Shown: positions 1 through 4,967 of the stretch, piece after piece
Layout: every line of letters starts with the position of its first letter
Numbering within the stretch: the first letter of the stretch is position 1
Source: Candidatus Krumholzibacteriia bacterium
GTDB lineage: Bacteria; Krumholzibacteriota; Krumholzibacteriia; Krumholzibacteriales; Krumholzibacteriaceae
Assembly: GCA_026387805.1 (NCBI GenBank)
Contig: JAPLKY010000228.1
Span: forward strand, 1 to 11,880
Direction: 5' to 3'
Length of the DNA stretch: 11,880 bases
Position numbers and translations under genes: made by a program
Notes under the pieces: model-generated
Told to the model about the DNA's origin: nothing
Databases searched by the model: none
What the model saw: the letters and a program-made list of their open reading frames with translations, nothing else

Positions 1-229
1 GAACGGCCATCGCGCGCTTCATCGCCTCCGCGCCCATGACGAGCTCGGGAAGAAAGAGCGTACCCTCTTCCCAGAGACGGCCTACCTCCTTGATTCCCTT
101 CACGAAACCCTTCTCGATGACATCGAGAGCCTGGTATTTCCTATCGAGCGCCTCGCGGGCGAGCTTCTCGGCCGCGTCCGCGTCGCCGTCGAGCACCGCC
201 TTTGCGCAACCGTTGAGGAATGCCTGCAT
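1..229 (-). CDS. Corrinoid (B12-binding) methyltransferase subunit, N-terminal part, cut by window edge
   Basis: Only the first 76 residues are inside the window; the rest lies beyond base 1. The visible part is a helical segment ending in GRLWEEGTLFLPELVMGAEAMK (about residues 50-71). This matches the cap domain (B12-binding_2) that precedes the cobalamin Rossmann domain in small corrinoid proteins of the MtbC/MttC/MtaC type and in MetH. In that family the protein carries a methyl group between a substrate-specific methyltransferase and a second acceptor methyltransferase in the cytoplasm. The cobalamin-ligand motif DxHxxG would lie off-window and cannot be checked. The ATG at 227-229 is chosen because GGAGG sits 6 nt upstream and a promoter lies just behind it. 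The methylated substrate cannot be told from this part. The family is fairly certain; a MetH-like or regulatory B12 protein is a less likely alternative. Confidence 0.8.
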   Translation of the reverse strand, partial: MQAFLNGCAKAVLDGDADAAEKLAREALDRKYQALDVIEKGFVKGIKEVGRLWEEGTLFLPELVMGAEAMKRAMAV

Positions 230-260
230 CAAGATCCTCCTTACGCTATGGTAGAGTTAT

Positions 261-289
261 AGATTAGCCGTCTCCGGCCGCGAAATCAA
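261..289 (-). promoter_or_regulatory. Sigma70-type promoter of the corrinoid protein gene
   Basis: On the minus strand, TTGATT (284-289) and TAATCT (261-266) are separated by exactly 17 nt. The predicted transcript start near 254 leaves a leader of about 25 nt carrying the GGAGG ribosome binding site of the gene starting at 229. The rest of the gap 290-412 shows no gene or convincing element. Confidence 0.6.
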
Positions 290-412
290 GCGGCATTTGG
301 GCGCCGGGCCGCAACGCGGCGGGGCTTATCGGCGGAAGGTCACCTCTCGAATGCCCCGGGGAAGACCGGCCGAGCCACCAGATGCTTAATGCTTGACCAA
401 CTTGGGCGGCGA

Positions 413-450
413 TAAAAGGATTGGGGCCCCGGGAATGTCCGGAGCCCCAA
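413..450 (-). terminator. Intrinsic terminator after the secreted-protein gene
   Basis: The arms 421-432 and 439-450 can form a 12-bp stem with one C/A mismatch around a 6-nt loop. Read on the minus strand, the stem is followed by TCCTTTTATC, a short U-tract. It lies about 46 bp downstream of the stop codon at 497, so it ends that gene's transcript and separates it from the corrinoid gene. Confidence 0.75.
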
Positions 451-496
451 CCATGCTTTCAGGCGAGTGTTCCTGATGCTCGCGTCCAAACAATTC

Positions 497-1090
497 CTAG
501 AACAGGCTCTTGATCGCTCCCCAGTTCGACTGCTGGACGCCGTAGTACCAATCGGGAGGCCAGCAGATATACAGAGGAACCAGGTAAATGCACGGTTCAA
601 TCGGATAACCGGCCTCGCAGGTCGCGAACTGATACGCCGGCACCGGCAGCGTCCCCGGATGCGGAATGATATCGATCTTGGCGGCGAGCACCGGGGGGCC
701 CAGCTGCATCATGGTGAGCTGGTGCAACCAGACCCAATCCTGCTGGCAGCTGCCCTCACCGAACGCAACGCTGATGCCCGCGGCGAGCGAGCCGAGAGCG
801 ACGGTGATGAGGGGGTTCTGAACGGTGGCCAGAGTAACAACCGTCGCCGGGAAGCTGACGGCGAACTCGGCCGCCTGCAGACCATTATGGCTCGGCAAGC
901 ACCAAATCCAGCACTGAAAGTTTCCGTACTGAGCCGGGCAGACCCAATAATCCGAACCGTTGATCGGCGGATTCGGATCATGCGCCGCATCCTTGAACAG
1001 GCCGATGTAGCCGACCGGCGGAAGGTCGATGGCGAACGAAGAGCTCGCCACGAACATAACCGCAGCAGCAATTAGCAATGACTTCTTCAT
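497..1090 (-). CDS. Secreted Cys/Trp-rich protein of a lineage-type uncharacterised family
   Basis: A 197-residue protein of unknown function. MKKSLLIAAAVMFVASSSFA is a clear Sec signal peptide, with likely cleavage after the SFA at residue 20, so it should be exported. The mature part opens with IDLPPVGYIGLF (21-32). It continues with CWIWCLP (60-66), CQQDWVW (115-121), IDIIPHPG (139-146) and YQFATCEAGYPIEPCI (153-168). It holds seven cysteines (51, 60, 64, 115, 158, 167, 176), many Trp/Tyr/Pro residues and almost no charge, which suggests a compact disulfide-bonded periplasmic or extracellular domain. No catalytic motif is recognised. I remember similar proteins, often as several paralogues, in Krumholzibacteriota/Eisenbacteria genomes, but this is memory only. 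ATG 1088-1090 is chosen because the signal peptide begins there and GAGGAG precedes it at normal spacing. An in-frame GTG at 1186 would add 32 implausible residues. The gene is a single-gene unit with its own promoter and terminator. Confidence 0.8.
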   Translation of the reverse strand: MKKSLLIAAAVMFVASSSFAIDLPPVGYIGLFKDAAHDPNPPINGSDYWVCPAQYGNFQCWIWCLPSHNGLQAAEFAVSFPATVVTLATVQNPLITVALGSLAAGISVAFGEGSCQQDWVWLHQLTMMQLGPPVLAAKIDIIPHPGTLPVPAYQFATCEAGYPIEPCIYLVPLYICWPPDWYYGVQQSNWGAIKSLF

Positions 1091-1292
1091 TTTAGTCTCC
1101 TCTCGCAACACTTCTGATTTCATCTTTCCCCTTATTCCAAAGGAGAATTCTGAGCAGTCGATCACATATCGTTCTCTATTCCTCACCTCCTTCCCTGGTT
1201 AAGGGCGGTTGGATAGAACACTGGATATACCGCTACGGACATCCAGCCACAGATCTCGATTTTCCTGCAGTTATTCCCGTGAGAATCTTGGA
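1091..1292 (-). promoter_or_regulatory. Long 5' leader of the secreted-protein gene with a strong internal SD-like site
   Basis: If transcription starts near 1292, the untranslated leader is about 200 nt. It contains AAGGAGGTGA (1183-1192, minus strand), a 10-nt match to the anti-Shine-Dalgarno consensus, about 93 nt before the chosen start. It overlaps a GTG and is followed 17 nt later by ATG directly joined to TGA. No known riboswitch class was recognised. Its role is unknown. Confidence 0.3.
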
Positions 1293-1298
1293 GGCGCC

Positions 1299-1327
1299 AT
1301 TCTACCATAAATCATTGGTGGATTCAA
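1299..1327 (-). promoter_or_regulatory. Strong sigma70-type promoter of the secreted-protein gene
   Basis: On the minus strand, TTGAAT (1322-1327) is followed after 17 nt by TAGAAT (1299-1304). A TGG just before the -10 gives an extended -10 element. It faces the secreted-protein gene and is the best promoter match in the gap 1091-1688. Confidence 0.6.
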
Positions 1328-1336
1328 TACCTTTTT

Positions 1337-1370
1337 GGGGGTCGCTTGGGGATCGCTCGGGGGGTCGCTG
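1337..1370. repeat. Three tandem copies of an 11-12 bp G-rich unit
   Basis: The units at 1337-1347, 1348-1358 and 1359-1370 read GGGGGTCGCTT, GGGGATCGCTC and GGGGGGTCGCTG. They lie upstream of the secreted-protein promoter, in a stretch without a plausible gene. Confidence 0.65.
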
Positions 1371-1441
1371 CGCAGTCCGGAAACCCCGACTAGCGGGTGG
1401 CGCCCATGGGGCCCCCGCACGCAGCGCAGCTCGCCCTGCGA

Positions 1442-1540
1442 GCGAGCACGTGCGGGGTGCAATGGGCGACAGGACCCGCGTATCGCGCGAGCACCTGCGG
1501 GGTGCAATCAGCGGCAGGACCCGCGTATCGAGCGGGCATG
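1442..1540. repeat. 45-bp tandem direct repeat, two copies plus a partial third
   Basis: The copies at 1442-1486 and 1487-1531 differ at only a handful of positions, clustered at the 9th base, in the middle (CAATGGGCGA versus CAATCAGCGG) and at the last base. A third copy starts at 1532 and loses similarity after about 9 bp (GCGGGCATG versus GCGAGCACG). Each unit contains GCGGGGT and ACCCGCG, which are imperfectly complementary. The period is a multiple of three, so all frames stay open, but no ribosome binding site or codon pattern supports translation. It is probably a non-coding intergenic repeat, possibly dispersed in the genome. Confidence 0.7.
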
Positions 1541-1543
1541 ACA

Positions 1544-1650
1544 AAGGCCGGGTGCCCAGGGTACCTCCAACACCGAAGGTCAACATACCCCCACGAAGGT
1601 CGACCTTAATCGGAGGTGGTCACCCGGCCTTAATACAGGGGCCGGGGGTT
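1544..1650. other. Long nested inverted repeat with an alternative terminator-like hairpin
   Basis: Three complementary pairs nest in order: AAGGCCGGGTG 1544-1554 with 1621-1631 (11 bp perfect), ACCTCC 1563-1568 with GGAGGT 1612-1617, and AAGGTC 1576-1581 with GACCTT 1602-1607. The inner part also holds the perfect palindrome AAGGTCGACCTT (1596-1607) and two CGAAGGTC copies 20 bp apart. The right outer arm can instead pair with GGCCGGG 1640-1646 (stem 1623-1629/1640-1646, 10-nt loop), which on the plus strand is followed by GGTTTTG. The element begins about 40 bp beyond the stop of the minus-strand peptidase gene and may end its transcript, although the minus-strand U-tract (CCTTTGT) is poor. 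It could also be a structured RNA or a small repeat element. Confidence 0.5.
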
Positions 1651-1688
1651 TTGCGAATTCATCAGCTATTTATTGGAACACCAAAGCA

Positions 1689-3377
1689 CTACTTCAGTGT
1701 CCCGCCGAACGCTCCTTCGATGGCAAATCTCGGCTCGATATCGACCGGTATTCCTTTGAAACCGTCGAGCTGGGCCTGGAGCTCCGGATCCATCCGGGCG
1801 TACTTCTCCATGAAGGCCTTCGCGCCCTCGTAATCGCCGCGCGCCTCGAGCGTGAGAATCTCGCTCGCGCACGCCTTGACCGCATCTTGAGTTTTTGTGA
1901 AATCGACCGACCACATGCCCGTGGCCGGATCCTTGAAGTAGGCGCCGCGTTCCCTCAGGTAGTTGAAGATCGCCATCACGGCCTTCCCGTGTGCCTCGCC
2001 AACACCGAACCGCACGGCCCTGAAGAAGCCGGCCAGGTACGTGACCGCCGTCTCCTTCGCGAGCACTTCAGGGAAATACCCTTCCTTCACAAGATAATAG
2101 AAATTGTACTCCCCCACAATATCGGCTTTTGCCTCTTCGATCCCCGAGTAGGTCTCGCGAAGCGCCTTGTTGACGGTGGTCGTCGAGCCATCGGGAAGCT
2201 TGATCGTGCCGGGTCCGAGACCGTGGGAGATCTCGTGCAGCAGGATCTCGTTGAAATAGGTGTCGAAGGTGACGTACCCGAGCATCTCCGGCGCGATCGT
2301 CTGCCGGGCGATCGGCACGAGTATCTTCTCGAATTTTGCCTTGCAGATGTTGCGGAGCATCACCTTTTTCGACCCCTTGGCCTCGCGCACGCGCTCGTCG
2401 TTCGGGAGGTTGAAGGCGATCGTCTGCACGCCCGCCTTCGTATCGCCGGCGGAGAAGATCTCGTCCCCGACGGAGAGCGGCGACTCCATCCCGCGAGTCG
2501 TGTTCTTGTACTGCTCGGGGATGGGGAGATTCGCCTCCATCTTCGCGCCGTAGGCCATGAGGCCGTCGAGCTTCTTCGTTTCCTCGGGATCGCGAACGCA
2601 GAGGAACGCCTCGAAGGAGGCCTTGTAATTGAAGAGGTTGTCCTCATAGACCTCGTAGGGGCCGATCGTGACGTCGAGTACGTTGTCCTTCACGTCCATC
2701 CAGGCCATGTCGCTCTCGAAGTAGTCGTCCGAGAGGAGCGCCTTGGCGCGGAGCCTGAGGAAGTTGGCGAGCGACTCGTTGTCGGCGAGCGCCGCCGCTT
2801 CGTCGAGAAGGCGCGCGGCCTCGGTGAGCAGCTCGTTGTACTCTTTCGAATAGGGAACGGCCTCGAGCCCCTTGTCCTTCGTCCGCTTGATCACGGTGAA
2901 GTTGCTCTCGAATGCCGTCTTGTCCTGGGGGTGGTTCTTGACCCAGTTCTCGAACTCCTCCTTCGTCATGTCGGGAGGATAGAAGTTCGCGCCCGCGGGC
3001 TTCGCGTCCTTGACGAGGACGGGGGCGTTGTCCGCGAGCCGGTCCCACGGCCCGAAATTGCGCCAGAAGAACCGGGAGAGCTCCGGATTCCCGCGGCGGC
3101 CGAGCTCGTCGCGGAGCTCGACGTTATGCGCCCAGACCTGGCGCACGAACAGCTCGTCCATGATCCGCGAGGCCTCGTAGAGCTTCTGGAGGGCGGCCTT
3201 GTTCTGCTCCCCGATGATCTGCCAGGGCACCTCGATATCGTATGTCGCGTACGCCTCGAGCCGCTTTCCAGCGTCCGCCGCCGGCTCGATCATGATCTTC
3301 TCCTTTTTCGCGCACCCGCCTCCCGCAGCGAAGGCGAGGAGCGTAATCCCGACGAACATCAACAATCCTCGCGCCAT
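1689..3377 (-). CDS. M49-family (dipeptidyl-peptidase III-like) zinc peptidase, HEISH type, exported lipoprotein
   Basis: A 562-residue protein. HEISHGLGPG (zinc motif HEISH at 381-385) and EEAKAD (414-419) supply the zinc ligands and catalytic Glu. Together with a GPYEVYEDNLFNYKASFE block around 239-256, they match DPP III-like M49 peptidases, including the clade found in plant NUDX3-type proteins. Classical M49 enzymes have the six-residue HExxGH; the five-residue HEISH form is, as I recall, described for Caldithrix abyssi DPP III. The family removes dipeptides from peptide N-termini. Residues 1-22 form an n-region MARG, a hydrophobic core LLMFVGITLLAFAA and GGGC followed by AKKEK. This looks like a lipoprotein signal, although the residue at -3 is Gly rather than Leu/Val, so the lipobox is weak. 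Export is unusual for a usually cytosolic family. ATG 3375-3377 is preferred; the adjacent GTG at 3380 is equally well placed behind AAAGGAGGAG. The gene is transcribed divergently from an M20 hydrolase. Confidence 0.85.
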   Translation of the reverse strand: MARGLLMFVGITLLAFAAGGGCAKKEKIMIEPAADAGKRLEAYATYDIEVPWQIIGEQNKAALQKLYEASRIMDELFVRQVWAHNVELRDELGRRGNPELSRFFWRNFGPWDRLADNAPVLVKDAKPAGANFYPPDMTKEEFENWVKNHPQDKTAFESNFTVIKRTKDKGLEAVPYSKEYNELLTEAARLLDEAAALADNESLANFLRLRAKALLSDDYFESDMAWMDVKDNVLDVTIGPYEVYEDNLFNYKASFEAFLCVRDPEETKKLDGLMAYGAKMEANLPIPEQYKNTTRGMESPLSVGDEIFSAGDTKAGVQTIAFNLPNDERVREAKGSKKVMLRNICKAKFEKILVPIARQTIAPEMLGYVTFDTYFNEILLHEISHGLGPGTIKLPDGSTTTVNKALRETYSGIEEAKADIVGEYNFYYLVKEGYFPEVLAKETAVTYLAGFFRAVRFGVGEAHGKAVMAIFNYLRERGAYFKDPATGMWSVDFTKTQDAVKACASEILTLEARGDYEGAKAFMEKYARMDPELQAQLDGFKGIPVDIEPRFAIEGAFGGTLK

Positions 3378-3427
3378 CACGAGTCTCCTCCTTTCGAACG
3401 CCGATTCTCGAATTTGTCTCGCGCAGA

Positions 3428-3456
3428 AGGATACGACGGATTACTCCCGCGTTCAA
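3428..3456 (-). promoter_or_regulatory. Sigma70-type promoter of the M49 peptidase gene
   Basis: On the minus strand, TTGAAC (3451-3456) and TATCCT (3428-3433) are spaced by 17 nt. The predicted start near 3421 gives a leader of about 44 nt with the AAAGGAGGAG ribosome binding site. Its -35 box is only 13 bp from the -35 box of the opposite promoter. Confidence 0.6.
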
Positions 3457-3469
3457 CCCGAATTGGGCC

Positions 3470-3498
3470 TTGACGGGCTTCCGGAGGGGTGCTAGCGT
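3470..3498 (+). promoter_or_regulatory. Sigma70-type promoter of the M20 hydrolase gene
   Basis: TTGACG (3470-3475) and TAGCGT (3493-3498) are separated by 17 nt. The predicted start near 3505 leaves a leader of about 80 nt. It faces away from the peptidase promoter at 3428-3456. Confidence 0.55.
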
Positions 3499-3511
3499 CC
3501 TTTCTCGCGAG

Positions 3512-3555
3512 CGGCGCGCCGGTAAATAGTCCTTCAGGGGGCGCGCCCGTACGGG
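3512..3555 (+). promoter_or_regulatory. Palindrome-rich leader of the M20 hydrolase gene
   Basis: The leader holds three self-complementary 10-mers: CGGCGCGCCG (3512-3521), GGGCGCGCCC (3539-3548) and CCCGTACGGG (3546-3555, followed by TTTT). The two GGCGCGCC cores can also pair with each other (8 bp, 19-nt loop). The last two palindromes overlap, so they cannot both fold. In DNA this GC-rich, such palindromes can arise by chance. Confidence 0.25.
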
Positions 3556-3585
3556 TTTTCCGGTTACGGAAGAGGGGGATGACCG

Positions 3586-4827
3586 ATGGATGCGAAGATG
3601 CTCAAGAAAGTGTACGATAAGGTCGAAACCTATCGCGACGAGATGATCGCTCTCCAGACGCAGCTCACCGCCATACCGGCGCTCGCGCCCGTCAACGCCG
3701 GCGAGGGGGAGTCGAAGAAGGCCGCCTTTTTCAAGGGCTGGCTCGAGAAAGAGAAGATATTCGATCGGATCGATCAGTACGACTCGCCCGATCCGGCAGT
3801 TCCTTCCGGCGTGAGACCCAACCTCGTCGCCGTGATGAAGGGAAAATCGTCGGCCCGGCGCGTCTGGGCCATGGGACACCTCGATATCGTCCCGCCCGGG
3901 GACCTGAACAAATGGACGAGCGATCCGTACAAGGTCAAGATCGAGGGGGGAAAGATCTACGGCCGCGGCGTCGAGGACAACCAGCACGGGATCGTCACGC
4001 CGCTATTCGCCGCGAAGGCGCTCAAAGCCCTCGGTATCGTCCCGACGTACGACGTCGGCCTCATCCTCGTCGCCGACGAGGAGACCGGTAGCAAGCACGG
4101 CATCCAGTTCCTGCTCGAGAAGCACGGCAACATATTCCAGAAGAGCGACTTCATCGTCGTTCCCGATGCCGGGGCGCCGGATGGCACGATGATCGAGGTT
4201 GCCGAGAAGTCAATTTTCTGGCTCAAGATCGAGACGAAGGGCAAGCAGTGCCATGCCTCGACCCCCGAGCAGGGGATCAACGCGCACCGGGCGGCCGCGC
4301 ACCTCATCACGAAGATCGACAAGCTCTACAAGCTCTTCCCGCAGAAGAACAAGGTGTTCGATCCGCCGATCAGCACCTTCGAGCCGACGAAGAAAGAGGC
4401 GAACGTCCCCAATATCAACACGATCCCCGGGGACGACGTCATCTACATCGACATGCGGATCCTCCCCGAGATCAAGGTCGACCACGTGTACGACGCGATC
4501 AAGGGGATGATCAAGGAGATCGAGGAGAAGTTCGGCGTGAAGATCACGACGGACGCCGCGCAGCGCGAGGACGCGGCGCCCGCGACGCCGCCCGACGCCC
4601 CCGTCGTGCTCGCCCTCTCGGCCGCGATCAAGGCCGTGTACAGGGTGAAGGCGAAGCCGAAGGGCATCGGCGGCGGCACGGTCGCGGCGTTCTTCAGGCG
4701 CCACGGCTTCGGCGCCGTCGTCTGGTCGAAGATCGACGAGGTCGCGCACCAGCCGAACGAGTACACGATCATCGAGAACATGGTGGGAGACGCAAAGGTA
4801 TTCGCGAACCTGTTCCTCCAGGAGTAA
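3586..4827 (+). CDS. M20-family metallo-hydrolase (peptidase/deacylase), cytoplasmic
   Basis: A 413-residue two-zinc hydrolase of the ArgE/DapE/CPG2 type, full length for the family and without a signal peptide. The ligand set is complete: GHLDIVPPGD (H98, with D100), GRGVEDNQHG (D131), ADEETGS (catalytic E165, ligand E166), PDAG (D194) and HQPNEY (H388). H223 in KGKQCHASTPE belongs to the dimerisation lid, and GIGGGTVAAFFR (361-372) is the substrate-side loop. The strings EKSIFWLKIETKGKQCHASTPE and NVPNINTIPG fit the uncharacterised M20 subgroup often mislabelled as succinyl-diaminopimelate desuccinylase; it is not surrounded by lysine or arginine genes here. Such enzymes cleave an amide bond in a dipeptide or N-acyl amino acid; the substrate is unknown. 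The start ATG follows GAGGGGG at 7 nt. The gene sits head-to-head with an M49 peptidase, so a shared role in peptide breakdown is plausible but inferred. Confidence 0.88.
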   Translation: MDAKMLKKVYDKVETYRDEMIALQTQLTAIPALAPVNAGEGESKKAAFFKGWLEKEKIFDRIDQYDSPDPAVPSGVRPNLVAVMKGKSSARRVWAMGHLDIVPPGDLNKWTSDPYKVKIEGGKIYGRGVEDNQHGIVTPLFAAKALKALGIVPTYDVGLILVADEETGSKHGIQFLLEKHGNIFQKSDFIVVPDAGAPDGTMIEVAEKSIFWLKIETKGKQCHASTPEQGINAHRAAAHLITKIDKLYKLFPQKNKVFDPPISTFEPTKKEANVPNINTIPGDDVIYIDMRILPEIKVDHVYDAIKGMIKEIEEKFGVKITTDAAQREDAAPATPPDAPVVLALSAAIKAVYRVKAKPKGIGGGTVAAFFRRHGFGAVVWSKIDEVAHQPNEYTIIENMVGDAKVFANLFLQE

Positions 4828-4865
4828 CGGCGCTCGCCGCCGCAGCCCCCGGGACCCCACAGGGT

Positions 4866-4896
4866 GAGGGCTCCGTCCCCGGAGCCCTCTTTTATT
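4866..4896 (+). terminator. Intrinsic terminator after the M20 hydrolase gene
   Basis: A perfect 9-bp stem GAGGGCTCC (4866-4874)/GGAGCCCTC (4881-4889) with a 6-nt loop is followed by TTTTATT (4890-4896). It starts 38 bp after the stop codon. Its U-tract runs directly into the -35 box of the next gene. Confidence 0.9.
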
Positions 4897-4924
4897 GACC
4901 GGCGGCGCGGGCGCATGGTACGAT
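4895..4924 (+). promoter_or_regulatory. Extended -10 promoter of the membrane-protein gene
   Basis: TTGACC (4895-4900) and TACGAT (4919-4924) are separated by 18 nt. TGG just before the -10 gives an extended -10 element. The predicted start is about 35 nt upstream of the TTG start codon. The box overlaps the end of the preceding terminator, so the membrane gene is probably transcribed separately from the hydrolase. Confidence 0.5.
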
Positions 4925-4967
4925 TATAGTCATCCATTACGTTCCGCCTCATCGACCGGAGGGACTC

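Noticed and set aside
1091..1186. Longer version of the secreted protein starting at GTG 1186
   Set aside because: The GTG lies inside the SD-like sequence itself, and the added 32 residues would bury the signal peptide.
1337..1370. G-runs considered as a G-quadruplex
   Set aside because: Only three G-runs lie close together; a fourth is too far away.
1442..1540. Repeats considered as a CRISPR array
   Set aside because: The copies are directly adjacent without unique spacers, and no cas gene is present.
1302..1586. Possible small proteins encoded in the repeat block on either strand
   Set aside because: Frames stay open only because the 45-bp period is a multiple of three; no ribosome binding sites or coding bias, and the starts fall inside structured repeats.
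1887..3473. Long open plus-strand frame across the M49 peptidase (528 codons)
   Set aside because: Antisense shadow of a gene with clear zinc motifs; its composition is that of a complement frame and no ribosome binding site decides a start.
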